Shown one piece after another: positions 16,594-25,611 of a DNA stretch of 64,000 nucleotides; the stretch's first letter is position 1, and the number at the start of each line of letters is the position of its first letter. The stretch is from a virus. The position numbers were made by a program, and so were the translations under genes. Location: IMG/VR virus record IMGVR_UViG_3300021600_000005, positions 1 through 64,000 of that record; one strand, written 5' to 3'. Under the pieces are notes generated by a model that was not told where the DNA came from, made no database searches, and saw only the letters and a program-made list of their open reading frames with translations.

Positions 16594-17001
16594 ATGAAAA
16601 AAACAATTTTAATTTTCTTGTTAGCGGCGTCATTAGTTACGTCAGCACAAGACGGAACTTCAGTTAGTAGTACTAACTCAAGTGATAAAATAAAAGAATA
16701 TGTTACATTAGTCTCTGACGCGATTAATAATGGGCATGTCGGTGATTCTCATTTAATCTCATTAGAAAGTGAAATTAAATGTCTTTTAACTGAAGACCAA
16801 GTTATGACTGTTGATATTAACTTATCACGACCAAATGTTCGTCAATCACTTTGTCATAACGAATGGCCTGAAGTTATTACAATCTCTAAAGACGATTTGA
16901 ATAAATTCGGTTCAAGTTACCAAACTTACCAAAAAAAATTCCCAAGTACGTCTTCGTCTAAAGGAAGCACTAGTCCGGTAAAAACTCAAACTACTCGTTA
17001 A
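16594..17001 (+). CDS. Exported protein of unknown function
   Basis: A 135-residue protein with a clear signal peptide (MKKTILIFLLAASLVTSA, then QDG). Ser/Thr-rich ends flank a central region with two cysteines (KCLL, SLCHNEW). A weak hairpin terminator follows at 17011-17046. Confidence 0.75.
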   Translation: MKKTILIFLLAASLVTSAQDGTSVSSTNSSDKIKEYVTLVSDAINNGHVGDSHLISLESEIKCLLTEDQVMTVDINLSRPNVRQSLCHNEWPEVITISKDDLNKFGSSYQTYQKKFPSTSSSKGSTSPVKTQTTR

Positions 17002-17010
17002 TTAAATTAA

Positions 17011-17046
17011 AAACTTGGTCTATTAACATATAGGCTAAGTTTTTTT
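17011..17046 (+). terminator. Imperfect terminator
   Basis: AAACTTGGTCTA pairs imperfectly with TAGGCTAAGTTT and is followed by T6. Confidence 0.55.
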
Positions 17047-17058
17047 ATTTGTTATAAT

Positions 17059-17397
17059 ATGAAACTAATATCGATTTTATTAATTTTATTAACAAGTTGC
17101 ACGATTTCACGACTAACTACAGATGAGTTAATAAATTGGCAAGTTGAAAAAGATACAATATTTTATCAAAACAAGCCCGTTGCAAAAATAGTTGTTTATT
17201 CAAAAGCGTCTTTAATTCCTATAAACAGTACATGTGACCGTTCAAAAGATTATAAAAATAAAGAACAATACGAATTAATTCATGGAATTAACGCATTAGA
17301 AACTTTAATAGTCCGAATTAATAAAGAAGTTGAAATGACTAAATTATTAAAAAAATTTACAGATACCAAATATAAAGAACTTAATTATTATAGATAA
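17059..17397 (+). CDS. Lipoprotein
   Basis: A 112-residue protein with lipobox LTSC after MKLISILLIL. The mature part is charged and has a second Cys (NSTCDRSKDY). Small phage lipoproteins can act in superinfection exclusion or as outer spanins; the sequence does not decide. Confidence 0.7.
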   Translation: MKLISILLILLTSCTISRLTTDELINWQVEKDTIFYQNKPVAKIVVYSKASLIPINSTCDRSKDYKNKEQYELIHGINALETLIVRINKEVEMTKLLKKFTDTKYKELNYYR

Positions 17398-17400
17398 ATT

Positions 17401-17667
17401 ATGACAACAACAAAACAAATTATTATACTTGGAGCCGCCATAGTACTTTCAAGTTCATTTATGTGGATACCACGATTTCAACCAGTAAATATAAACACCC
17501 CTAACACAACAAAAAAAGATGTGTGTGTGGATTTAATAGATTCGTTAACTGAAATTATTGTTGACCAAAAAGACCAAATACATTTTTTAAGAGACGAACT
17601 TCAATATAAAGAATCTGAGATTAGTTATTGGGGACACAAATACGATTCAATTAAAGTAATAAAATAA
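17401..17667 (+). CDS. Membrane-anchored coiled-coil protein
   Basis: An 88-residue protein: N-terminal hydrophobic segment (IIILGAAIVLSSSFMWI), then a periplasmic-looking coiled coil (VDQKDQIHFLRDELQYKESEI). It follows the lipoprotein by 3 bases. Lipoprotein plus anchored coiled coil is a spanin-like arrangement, but the pair is not a confident spanin call. Confidence 0.65.
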   Translation: MTTTKQIIILGAAIVLSSSFMWIPRFQPVNINTPNTTKKDVCVDLIDSLTEIIVDQKDQIHFLRDELQYKESEISYWGHKYDSIKVIK

Positions 17668-18365
17668 TGAACGATTCGATTTGTTTAGTAATTGCACATG
17701 CCAATACAAATTATAGAAAAAGGTTATTAAATGAATGTTTAAATTCTATTAATACTCCAATTGTTTTATCTACAAATTATCCGGTTAACGAAGAAACTCA
17801 ACAATTATGTGATAATTATCTTTATAATAAAAATAACCCTTTATTATATAAAGAAGATTATGACAAATATAACGTAATTTATAATTATTGGAAGTTAGAC
17901 AGTAATGGAGATAAAGTAACAATACCATTTGAATTTGAACACGGTTATGCTGTTTATTGTTTAATAAAAGATGGATTAGACCTTATAGAAAAACTAGGTT
18001 ATAAAAAAGTCCATATAATAAACTATGATTATCAAATTTCAAGTGATACCCTTAATGATAATTCAAAATCTTTAGATGATTTTGATATGGTTGTTTATGA
18101 GTACGATAAACAAATTTATGGGGTTAATAGTTATTGTTCTGGTTTTATTTCATCAAAATTAGAACATATATTACCATTTTTTAGCCAATTTAAAGATTTA
18201 GAATCTTATTATACCTCAGGTGAGTATTTTACTCTTTTAGAAATAAAATTAAAAAAATATTTAGACCTCCAAAATTTAAATATTTCTAAAAAGTTATTTG
18301 ATAATTTACAAGAAAACAACAAATTAAATCAAGAAGGTCTTCTTGAATTTTCAAAAGAAAAATAA
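17667..18365 (+). CDS. Glycosyltransferase-like phage protein
   Basis: A 232-residue protein overlapping the previous stop by one base. NDSICLVIAHANTNYRKRLLNECL, then TPIVLSTNYPV, a central HGYAVYCLIKDGLDLIEKLGYKKVHIINYDYQIS and a GVNSYCSGFIS segment. The YDY after the strand VHIIN could be a D-x-D-like site. It resembles glycosyltransferase-like proteins of other large phages as I remember them. Moderate confidence only. Confidence 0.5.
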   Translation: MNDSICLVIAHANTNYRKRLLNECLNSINTPIVLSTNYPVNEETQQLCDNYLYNKNNPLLYKEDYDKYNVIYNYWKLDSNGDKVTIPFEFEHGYAVYCLIKDGLDLIEKLGYKKVHIINYDYQISSDTLNDNSKSLDDFDMVVYEYDKQIYGVNSYCSGFISSKLEHILPFFSQFKDLESYYTSGEYFTLLEIKLKKYLDLQNLNISKKLFDNLQENNKLNQEGLLEFSKEK

Positions 18366-18388
18366 AAAAATATAAATAAAAAAAACTT

Positions 18389-18577
18389 ATGAACGACGAA
18401 CAAAAATCAGTAATATACGAACAATTGTTGTCTCAACACGACAACGTTTCAAATCAAATCTCCGCAATTAAAGGGGAGGATATTAATTTAAATGAATCTC
18501 AAGAAAATCGAATTAATGTTTTAAAAACAAAACAAATAGATATAATGAGACAAATGCAAAAATTAGTAGGACAATAA
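18389..18577 (+). CDS. 62-residue coiled-coil protein
   Basis: Mostly Gln/Glu/Asn-rich helix (MNDEQKSVIYEQLLSQHDNV). No leader site of the IxE type. Function unknown. Confidence 0.65.
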   Translation: MNDEQKSVIYEQLLSQHDNVSNQISAIKGEDINLNESQENRINVLKTKQIDIMRQMQKLVGQ

Positions 18578-18602
18578 CTATTTTTATTGGTATTTATTGG
18601 AT

Positions 18603-19244
18603 ATGAAAATAATAATATCCGAAAATAAGTTTTCTAAAATCGCAATAGAACTTCTTAATACTTATGGGTATGTTGGTGCCGCTAAATTAACAAGCAAATC
18701 GCTTTGTGAATTTTTATTATCAATTAAAACTCCAATAAATATTGATTCGGATATGGCACATTCTTTCATTATATCAGCGTTTATAGATGGTGAATTACAA
18801 AACCAAATGGGGGATTTTAAATTACATTATGACAATTTTGAAGGTGTTTTATATTGGTTTTATGAAAACGATAACTTAAATGGTCCTGAATCAGGTTTAA
18901 AATTACCTTATTCTAAATATCATGAAAGAATGGTATCTATGTGTACACCTTTTTGGGATGGTATGTTTATTATTCCAGTGGAAAGTAGTTTTTATCGCAA
19001 TCGTAATTTTAAATCTGAAGAAGATTATTTAGACTCTATTGAATTGAGAAGTAAATTAATAGGTAAAGAAAGTTATACATATTTTAATTCTGGGAACGAA
19101 ATTATAACATGGTTTAATGATTTTTATATTCCTAATGTTTATGATATATTATTAAACACTCATTTACCTAAATACCGATTACTTTATAAGAAATCAGGTT
19201 TAAACGAATCAATTAATTATAATGAACACAAATCTAATAACTGA
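18603..19244 (+). CDS. 213-residue protein with MKIIISE leader
   Basis: ATG chosen at 18603: TATTTAT at 18591-18597 gives 5-base spacing and the leader is canonical. The body includes FEGVLYWFYENDN, CTPFWDGMFIIP and EIITWFNDFYIP. Its end overlaps the next gene by 23 bases. No recognised family. Confidence 0.8.
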   Translation: MKIIISENKFSKIAIELLNTYGYVGAAKLTSKSLCEFLLSIKTPINIDSDMAHSFIISAFIDGELQNQMGDFKLHYDNFEGVLYWFYENDNLNGPESGLKLPYSKYHERMVSMCTPFWDGMFIIPVESSFYRNRNFKSEEDYLDSIELRSKLIGKESYTYFNSGNEIITWFNDFYIPNVYDILLNTHLPKYRLLYKKSGLNESINYNEHKSNN

Positions 19245-19713
19245 TATACAAAAAAATGGATTGGACCTTGTTTTTAAATACATAAAAAAAACAAACCCTT
19301 TTGTTGTGTCATACAGAATATCAAAAGATAATAAAGACAGTTATAGATACTCGTTATATTTAGAATATGGTGTTGATTATGAAATATTAAGACAAATGTA
19401 TAATCAAGAATGGGCGAGTGAGTCTCATAAAAAAGATTACTATAATAATACTATGAAGGATTATTCGTTTATTGGAAATCCGTTTTATCCTCATCATCTT
19501 AATAATAAAACTGAGGAATATGAAAAATATTTTAACGATTTTTTTTATTTAAAAAAAAATATAGAAGCGGAAATGAATGAATTCTATAGAGAAATTCCGG
19601 ATGAAAAACAAATATTTGTAATAAGAGACAAATATTATAATGACATTGAACCTTTTAATTTGGTTACTTTATCTATTGATAATTTTTATTCGGATAAAAA
19701 AGTTAATAAATAA
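19222..19713 (+). CDS. Paralog of 12044-12535
   Basis: A 163-residue protein. N-terminus MNTNLITDIQKNG ends in ITD, a near match to the leader pattern. Shares the DYE...YNxEW landmark and length with 12044. Translationally coupled to 18603. Confidence 0.8.
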   Translation: MNTNLITDIQKNGLDLVFKYIKKTNPFVVSYRISKDNKDSYRYSLYLEYGVDYEILRQMYNQEWASESHKKDYYNNTMKDYSFIGNPFYPHHLNNKTEEYEKYFNDFFYLKKNIEAEMNEFYREIPDEKQIFVIRDKYYNDIEPFNLVTLSIDNFYSDKKVNK

Positions 19714-19730
19714 CATTATAAATTAATTTT

Positions 19731-20153
19731 ATGAAATTTATTATAAATGAAAATAATTTAATAAAAGGGTTTAATAATTATATGGATTATGAGCTTAGTA
19801 AATTATTAAAATTTAATCGTATCCCTACTCGACCATCAAGTATTTTTTTTTACGATAAACACAGCGGTGAAATAATTTTTGAAATTGATAATTCAAAAAA
19901 AACAAAACGAACTTTTTTTATAATTAATTGGGGGTTTTTTGAAACCCTTAATAATATGTTTCCTTATAATTCACCTGGTCTTGGTAAAATCGGAGTTGAT
20001 TCTAAAAAATTATTGATTAATTGGGCTAAAGAAAAATTAAGTGATTTAATTTTTTATGATGATGTTATTTTTGATTTCGACGAATATGATATGACTTCAA
20101 ATTCAATTTTTGATATGGCTCATATACAAGGTGTTGATTTAAACAATAATTAA
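19731..20153 (+). CDS. Small protein with MKFIINE leader
   Basis: A 140-residue protein, last of the 18603-20153 operon. FFIINWGFFETLNNMFPY...KKLLINWAKEKL repeats the hydrophobic 'LxxMF...W' layout of 9900 and 39931. Function unknown. Confidence 0.8.
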   Translation: MKFIINENNLIKGFNNYMDYELSKLLKFNRIPTRPSSIFFYDKHSGEIIFEIDNSKKTKRTFFIINWGFFETLNNMFPYNSPGLGKIGVDSKKLLINWAKEKLSDLIFYDDVIFDFDEYDMTSNSIFDMAHIQGVDLNNN

Positions 20154-20211
20154 TATTAAAAAACTTATTGTATTTTTATTAAATTTTAAAACTATTGCGG
20201 TATTTATTGTT

Positions 20212-20508
20212 ATGTCAATAAAGTCCCAATATTCTAAATTATTAAACGATATTGTTTTAGTTAAAAACAAAGAAGAATTTGAAAATATTAAGGATGAGGT
20301 GAAAGATTTTGTTGAAAAAAACCAAGACAATGAAGAGTTACGGAGTTCTTTAAAAAATTTAAATCAGTTGGTTAAACTTATGGGGGTTAAGATAAATAAT
20401 AAAAGAAAATTACAGTTTGAATGTAATAATGTTTTAATAACCCAAGACCAATTAAAAATGGTTGTCGAAAACCTATCTGGAAAAACAACTCCAAGCACTC
20501 CTTTTTAA
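20212..20508 (+). CDS. 98-residue helical protein
   Basis: TATTTAT at 20201-20207 (4 bases). Charged helices (EFENIKDEVKDFVEKNQDNEE) and a C-terminal QDQLKMVVENLSG. It lacks an IxE leader but uses the late-type box. Confidence 0.75.
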   Translation: MSIKSQYSKLLNDIVLVKNKEEFENIKDEVKDFVEKNQDNEELRSSLKNLNQLVKLMGVKINNKRKLQFECNNVLITQDQLKMVVENLSGKTTPSTPF

Positions 20509-20554
20509 TTAAAAATTTTATTGATTAAATCAATAATTTAGATTACATTTGTTT

Positions 20555-20809
20555 ATGAAAAAACTTGTAATTTTATTTTTAATTGTTTTATTTTCTTGTG
20601 GTCAAAATAATAAAATTGAGCCTGGAGATATTGTCCAAAAATGTGTAATTGTTTCTAAAAAAAACAAACTCCCACAATCAACTATTGAGTTTGATGTTAA
20701 ATGGGTCTACACGACAGATTGCGGATTTTCGTTATTTACATTAGACGAAAAATCTTACGAAATTGGTGACACTATTATTTACGTAATTAAAAAAAAGGTA
20801 AAAGAATAA
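20555..20809 (+). CDS. Small lipoprotein
   Basis: 84 residues from the ATG at 20555. Lipobox LFSC; cysteines in KCVIVS and TDCGFS. TACATTTG at 20544-20551 is only 3 bases before the ATG, a host-type promoter element implying a leaderless mRNA. Confidence 0.7.
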   Translation: MKKLVILFLIVLFSCGQNNKIEPGDIVQKCVIVSKKNKLPQSTIEFDVKWVYTTDCGFSLFTLDEKSYEIGDTIIYVIKKKVKE

Positions 20810-20810
20810 T

Positions 20811-21071
20811 ATGAAAAAAATTATAACAAAAATACAATTTAAAATTACTGATTGGTTATATCGTAAAAGAATTATTTTCCCTCAATTATTAGAAAATAAG
20901 AACATTCATGTTTTAGATACGGTAACTTTAGATAATGTTTATCTTGAATATGTTAGTCAAACTACTAAAGAAATAAACGAATTAAAAATGTACGGTTCGG
21001 TTTTAAATAGAAATGATTTTGTTAATGAATTAACAAATGATAAAAGATTTGCAAACAAATGGTTAAAGTAA
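20811..21071 (+). CDS. Unknown basic protein
   Basis: 86 residues, one base after the lipoprotein stop. N-terminal MKKIITKIQFKITDWLYRKR is amphipathic and basic. No motif recognised. Confidence 0.65.
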   Translation: MKKIITKIQFKITDWLYRKRIIFPQLLENKNIHVLDTVTLDNVYLEYVSQTTKEINELKMYGSVLNRNDFVNELTNDKRFANKWLK

Positions 21072-21074
21072 GTT

Positions 21075-21317
21075 ATGGAAAATAAAAAATGGTCAAGAGA
21101 AGATGCCGAACAAAATAAAAACAAAATACTTGAAGAGTTAAAAGAATTGCCCACATCAGAAAGTAATTTAGAATGGGTGACAAAAGAACTTATTCAACTT
21201 ATTGATGAAGAAGAATTAAGGCAAGAAATGTTTTCAATTCCAAAAAATCTAATTATAAATACCCCAAATGATTCTGAGTTAGGAGAAAAAGTTAGGGCTT
21301 ATTACAACAAACTTTAA
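21075..21317 (+). CDS. Unknown acidic helical protein
   Basis: 80 residues, strongly charged (QNKNKILEELKELPTSES). Tightly spaced within the 20555-21980 operon. Confidence 0.65.
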   Translation: MENKKWSREDAEQNKNKILEELKELPTSESNLEWVTKELIQLIDEEELRQEMFSIPKNLIINTPNDSELGEKVRAYYNKL

Positions 21318-21322
21318 AAAAT

Positions 21323-21415
21323 ATGAAAACAAAAATAAAACAAATTTTAATAAAATTAGAACAGTGGTTTAATAAACATTGCGCCTGGTTTTTTACTAAC
21401 GGGAATAAAATATGA
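21323..21415 (+). CDS. 30-residue peptide gene
   Basis: MKTKIKQILIKLEQWFNKHC and a short tail; amphipathic. Its stop overlaps the next start (ATGA), which supports it as a real translated frame. Confidence 0.45.
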   Translation: MKTKIKQILIKLEQWFNKHCAWFFTNGNKI

Positions 21416-21711
21416 AAAACATATTAATATTCGTAATGTTATTATTAAGTTTAACAACGTCATCGCAAACCAAACATATGGATTCTGTTGATTGTGTAAG
21501 AACAATTAACATGTATAAAAAATTAGAAGTTAAGTTACAAAATAATATAAATTATCAGAATACCAATTTAAAATTAAAGTTGAGCGAAATTGATTTATTA
21601 AATGAAAGTATTATAAACAAAAACAAACGACTTAAACGACAAAGAATATGTATGTGGACTTCAATCACGGCTAATTTTGTGTTAGGTTATTTTATTGTGA
21701 TAAAAAAATGA
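21412..21711 (+). CDS. Signal peptide, coiled coil, C-terminal membrane span
   Basis: 99 residues: signal peptide ending near TSSQ, a coiled coil (LKLSEIDLLNESIINKNKRLKR), and a C-terminal hydrophobic span (SITANFVLGYFIV). Such a layout can connect membranes. Overlaps genes on both sides by 4 bases. Confidence 0.65.
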   Translation: MKNILIFVMLLLSLTTSSQTKHMDSVDCVRTINMYKKLEVKLQNNINYQNTNLKLKLSEIDLLNESIINKNKRLKRQRICMWTSITANFVLGYFIVIKK

Positions 21712-21980
21712 TAAATGAAATTAAACTTGATTCAGATGTTTTATTGTTTAAATATTATATAATTAGGGACAATAAATTAAATTATACTGATAATTTAAAC
21801 GATGTTTTTATTGATGAAAAATATTGTCATTTTTATAAATCACCTTCAATCCCACATGAGTTAATTTTATTTTTACATAGTAAAACTAACGAAAGTTTAA
21901 AAAACTTTGATTCAGATATAAATAAAATTATTAGTCCGGATTATCCTACACTGGAAAATATTTTTAATTTAATAAAATAA
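21708..21980 (+). CDS. Unknown 90-residue protein
   Basis: Acidic alpha/beta protein without motif, ATGA overlap with 21412. Last of the closely packed group. Confidence 0.65.
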   Translation: MINEIKLDSDVLLFKYYIIRDNKLNYTDNLNDVFIDEKYCHFYKSPSIPHELILFLHSKTNESLKNFDSDINKIISPDYPTLENIFNLIK

Positions 21981-21993
21981 AAAAGTTTATTGT

Positions 21994-22305
21994 ATGTCTA
22001 AAAAATATTTAAAAATAATTAAAGAATATAAAGATGCTACCTTTCATGAAATTTGGGAAGGGGTTAGAGATAATTTTATTTTTGGGTTCTTAGGTGCTAT
22101 TTTAGTTGTTTTTATTGCCACTAAAACAGATTTTGCGGTATTAGTTGGGTATTTGTGTTATTATTTATACATGGGTAAAATAGTTAACCGTCCCAAGTAT
22201 ATTACTAGTTTGGGACGATTAATAGTATTTCCATTCCCATCCGCATTTGGCGCTTTTACTGGATATAAATTATCATATTTTTTTATTGAATTTATTAGTA
22301 AATAA
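21994..22305 (+). CDS. Small membrane protein
   Basis: 103 residues with two or three hydrophobic spans (FIFGFLGAILVVFIA, FAVLVGYLCYYLYMG, AFGAFTGYKLSYFFI). Candidate holin by size and topology, but no family match. Confidence 0.6.
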   Translation: MSKKYLKIIKEYKDATFHEIWEGVRDNFIFGFLGAILVVFIATKTDFAVLVGYLCYYLYMGKIVNRPKYITSLGRLIVFPFPSAFGAFTGYKLSYFFIEFISK

Positions 22306-22333
22306 TTTTTTTATTATTTAACTATTTATGAGA

Positions 22334-22723
22334 ATGAAAGTTGAGGTTAATTATATTAATTCAGGTATACCTGAGAAAGATTACCCAATCGTAAATAAAT
22401 TTATATCGTTTCTTCAAGAAAAATACCCACTTAATAATGATTTAAAAATCATATTTTTAGGTGAAAGAACAAATAATATGACTACAGGTTCTAGAAATTC
22501 TAAACACGTCATTAAAGTTTTATCTAAAAATAGGATTAAAAGAGACATATTTAGAACAATTGCTCATGAATGGGTTCACGAATATGAATGTGATGTTCTA
22601 GATATTAAACATACAAGTGATATTGGAGGTAAAAATGAAAATATCGCTAACGCTCAATCCGGAATTGCAATTAAAACATTTGAAAAGTTATTTCCTAAAC
22701 TTGAAAAACATTTATATCAATAA
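22334..22723 (+). CDS. HExxH metalloprotease-like protein
   Basis: 129 residues from the ATG at 22334; the ATG at 22328 lies inside the TATTTAT box (22323-22329), and the second gives the usual 4-base spacing. H78-E-W-V-H82 followed by EYECDVLDIKH is a zinc-binding arrangement with a possible later ligand. It has no clear IxE leader, unlike the other four HExxH proteins. Confidence 0.65.
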   Translation: MKVEVNYINSGIPEKDYPIVNKFISFLQEKYPLNNDLKIIFLGERTNNMTTGSRNSKHVIKVLSKNRIKRDIFRTIAHEWVHEYECDVLDIKHTSDIGGKNENIANAQSGIAIKTFEKLFPKLEKHLYQ

Positions 22724-23286
22724 GTTATAGAAACCCATTTTATTTGGTAATTTTTATTTTCATCACAAAACTTAGCGTATTTGTTAATTATAGGTCTTCC
22801 TGTGTTATAAGCTCCGCAAACAATCTCCCAGTCACCGTATTTTTCATATAAATAAGAAAGTAGTTTCATACTAGTTTCCACATTAAGTTCAATATCGGTT
22901 TTTAATTTTTTTGTATTTGTTTTTTTACCATTAATAAATGTTGCGGTTGATGGCATAATTTGCATTGGTCCAACCGCACCACTTCGTGATGTCCTATTAG
23001 GGTTATATTTCCAATCAAACGGGCCTCGATAAGCGGTTTCTAAAAATGCAATATTAAACGCCACGTGTTTTGGGACGCAATATTTTGTTGATAATTTATC
23101 AATAAAGTCAAACATGACTATTGAATTTGGATAAATAATTGTGGAGTCTCTTTTACCATTTAAAATAATAACATGTGAGGTTTTATTAACTTTACATGGA
23201 ATTAACGATAGTAAAAAAATAATTGGTAATGTTAAAATTAAATAAAATAGTATTTTTTTTCTTAATGTCATTTTTTTTAAAAACAT
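22717..23286 (-). CDS. Lytic transglycosylase (SLT-type)
   Basis: 189 residues: N-terminal membrane anchor or signal (ILFYLILTLPIIFLLSLIP), then a lysozyme-like domain. The catalytic Glu lies in AFLETAY, followed by GAVGPMQIMPSTA and CGAYNTG, the standard SLT landmarks. Cuts peptidoglycan glycan strands with anhydro-product formation. As an anchored enzyme it may act in lysis or in local wall opening. Its 3' end overlaps the convergent protease gene by 7 bases. Confidence 0.85.
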   Translation of the reverse strand: MFLKKMTLRKKILFYLILTLPIIFLLSLIPCKVNKTSHVIILNGKRDSTIIYPNSIVMFDFIDKLSTKYCVPKHVAFNIAFLETAYRGPFDWKYNPNRTSRSGAVGPMQIMPSTATFINGKKTNTKKLKTDIELNVETSMKLLSYLYEKYGDWEIVCGAYNTGRPIINKYAKFCDENKNYQIKWVSITY

Positions 23287-23298
23287 AATAATTAATTT

Positions 23299-24576
23299 TT
23301 AACTAATCAATTTTTTACTTTTTTTGTCTCTATGAAAATTAATTGTGAATCTATGGACCTCTTCTTGAATTTTTGATAAGTAAAAAAACTCCTCTGAACT
23401 TTCAATTTTAATTTCTGAACTATCACATAAATGTATTGTTTCTGATTTATGATTATTATTTTTTGATATTGATATTAAATCTATTTTATCTAACAAATTT
23501 AATCTGGTAAGAACTGTTTTACCAACGTTTAATTGACCTTTACCACCATCAATTAATATCATTGAAGGTAAGACACCCTTCTCATCTAAAAGTCTTTTTA
23601 ATCGTCTATAAATGACTTCATCAAACGATGCATAATCATCTGGGCCAACAACATTTTTTAAATTATATTTACGATAAGAACTTTTTTCAGGTAACCCATT
23701 AACAAATCTTACGGAAGCCGAAACAATACAATCACCATTATGGTGTGAATTATCAAAAGATTCTATTATCAGAGGAGTGTTTTTTAAATTTAATATTTTT
23801 TTTATATTTTTAGTTAAATTTATACTTTTTTGAATTCTTGATGGTTCTAAAAGAATTTTTATTTTTTCAAGTTCGTCAATTTTAAATTTTATTTGTAGAG
23901 CTTTTTCAAACTCAAAAGAGTCTGAGCACGATTTCATTATTTTCCAAAGATGAGTTTCTACTTTTTTATAATTAAACGTTAAAATTTCTTTTGCCAAATC
24001 ACAATTTTTTTTATAATCAAATTTATTAATTTTAGATTCGCATGGAGCCGAACATCTATTAATGTGAAATTCAAGACAAGATTTAAATTTTTTATTTTCA
24101 ATATTATTTTTAGATAAATTATAAGAACAATTCCTAAGATTCACTATTCTATGTATAGTTTCATAAACTTCATGACAAGTATTACTACTAGAAAACTCAC
24201 AGATAATTTCATTAGTCGAAGTTTTAATTGGGGTTATTTCTAATTTTGGAAAATCTCCACAAGAAAAACTAATCCCCCATTTTTTAGTTCTGTCATCTTT
24301 ACCTTTAACATTAAATTTTGGTCGATATAGTTTAATCAAATCGTCTTCAAGTAAAATCGCTTCGTTTTCGTTAATTGTACTAATAAAATCCACATCTTTA
24401 ATTCTTTCTAATAAAGCTTTTGTTTTAAGTTCGATTGGGTTTGGTCTAAAATAAGACATAACTCTATTTGGCAAATATTTTGATTTACCAACATATATTA
24501 TTTTTTCTTTTTCATCTTTAAATAAATAACAACCAGGTGTTTCTGGAATTAATGATAATTTTATTTTAAGTGACAT
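23299..24576 (-). CDS. uvrC: UvrC-like excinuclease subunit lacking the HhH domain
   Basis: 425 residues against about 600 for full UvrC. In order: GIY-YIG nuclease domain (GCYLFKDEKEKIIYVGKS), UVR-like segment (FEFEKALQIKFKIDELE), and the RNase-H-like nuclease domain with IESFDNSHHNG, LIDGGKGQL and EEVHRFTINFHR. It stops 7 residues beyond that, so the C-terminal helix-hairpin-helix DNA-binding domain is absent. No UvrA or UvrB gene is in the window; it may work with host UvrAB or alone as a nuclease. Confidence 0.85.
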   Translation of the reverse strand: MSLKIKLSLIPETPGCYLFKDEKEKIIYVGKSKYLPNRVMSYFRPNPIELKTKALLERIKDVDFISTINENEAILLEDDLIKLYRPKFNVKGKDDRTKKWGISFSCGDFPKLEITPIKTSTNEIICEFSSSNTCHEVYETIHRIVNLRNCSYNLSKNNIENKKFKSCLEFHINRCSAPCESKINKFDYKKNCDLAKEILTFNYKKVETHLWKIMKSCSDSFEFEKALQIKFKIDELEKIKILLEPSRIQKSINLTKNIKKILNLKNTPLIIESFDNSHHNGDCIVSASVRFVNGLPEKSSYRKYNLKNVVGPDDYASFDEVIYRRLKRLLDEKGVLPSMILIDGGKGQLNVGKTVLTRLNLLDKIDLISISKNNNHKSETIHLCDSSEIKIESSEEFFYLSKIQEEVHRFTINFHRDKKSKKLIS

Positions 24577-24608
24577 TTTATAAAGTTATTATATGTATAT
24601 TTATTATT

Positions 24609-25103
24609 ATGTCAAATTTAAGTAAATTAACGGATAAAGAAAAAAAAATTGTTAAAATAATTGTTAATAATTTTTCATTAGAAAGCCTTAAAGAAGAAAT
24701 TGAGTTGTTTGTTACTGATGGTGACCCTCCAGAGTCTATATCAAACTTATTTAAACTAATGAGTTTAACTAAATATAACAGATATGGTATACAATATGTA
24801 AATTATTGTTGTGAAAATTATTTAGAGCTTAAAGAAAATATTTTTGACGCTCCAATAAGTAGAACTAATGACTTTGAAATAAAACTTAATACTACTGAGA
24901 CTGAAATAGTGTACAAAAAACACACATTAACAATAGAATGTCCTACTTTTTTACTAAAACGTAGAATGGAATACCTTAAGGAAACTTTTTGGGAGTACGA
25001 CCCAGACTCAATGATTCAAGATTATGGTGAAAGTGAAATTATTGATGAAGATTTTGACAAACCTAAAGACCTAGGTCCATCATTCGGTAATGTTATTAAT
25101 TAA
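24609..25103 (+). CDS. Unknown 164-residue protein
   Basis: The ATG at 24609 lies 4 bases after TATTTAT (24598-24604); the longer frame from 24570 overlaps uvrC divergently and is rejected. Acidic C-terminus. No leader of the IxE type (MSNLSKLTDKEK). The 3' ends of this gene and the FKBP gene overlap. Confidence 0.75.
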   Translation: MSNLSKLTDKEKKIVKIIVNNFSLESLKEEIELFVTDGDPPESISNLFKLMSLTKYNRYGIQYVNYCCENYLELKENIFDAPISRTNDFEIKLNTTETEIVYKKHTLTIECPTFLLKRRMEYLKETFWEYDPDSMIQDYGESEIIDEDFDKPKDLGPSFGNVIN

Positions 25104-25521
25104 CACTAACAACTTCTAAATCAAAAATTAATTTTTTACCTGCTAAAGGATGGTTAGCATCAATAGTTACTTTTTCATCTGTCACTTTTGTTACTCTTAC
25201 AGTAATTGGTCCATTTTGACCCATACCTTGCAAAGATTCTCCAACGGTTACTCCTTCAGGAGCTTGGTTTTTATCTAGTTCGGTAATAAAATCTTCTTTA
25301 ACTGGTCCATAAGCGTCTTCATGTTCAATATGGATTGTTTTCTTTTCACCAACCGACATATTAATTAACCCATCTTCAAATCCTTTAATAAGACTTCCTT
25401 GACCTAACGTTACTTTTAATGGTTCACGGTCTGATTTTAATGACGTATCAAAGATAGTCCCATCTTCTAATTTACCTGTGTAGTTTACAACTACTAAATC
25501 ACCTTTTTTAATTTTTTCCAT
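25096..25521 (-). CDS. FKBP-type peptidyl-prolyl isomerase, SlyD-like
   Basis: 141 residues. VVVNYTGKLEDGTIFDTS opens the FKBP fold; LGQGSLIKGFEDGLINMSVGEKK and the closing DANHPLAGKKLIFDLEVV are SlyD landmarks, with the insert-in-flap region between. It lacks the His-rich tail of some SlyD proteins. Catalyses prolyl isomerisation and has chaperone activity in its family; joins DnaK and the Clp ATPase as phage-encoded folding factors. Confidence 0.9.
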   Translation of the reverse strand: MEKIKKGDLVVVNYTGKLEDGTIFDTSLKSDREPLKVTLGQGSLIKGFEDGLINMSVGEKKTIHIEHEDAYGPVKEDFITELDKNQAPEGVTVGESLQGMGQNGPITVRVTKVTDEKVTIDANHPLAGKKLIFDLEVVSVN

Positions 25522-25611
25522 TATTCTTTTTTTAAAAAATTAGATATTTTTTTTTATTTTTAAAGATAAAAATATATCTTTGTGTCAATATTTATTATAA
25601 ATCAAAATCTT

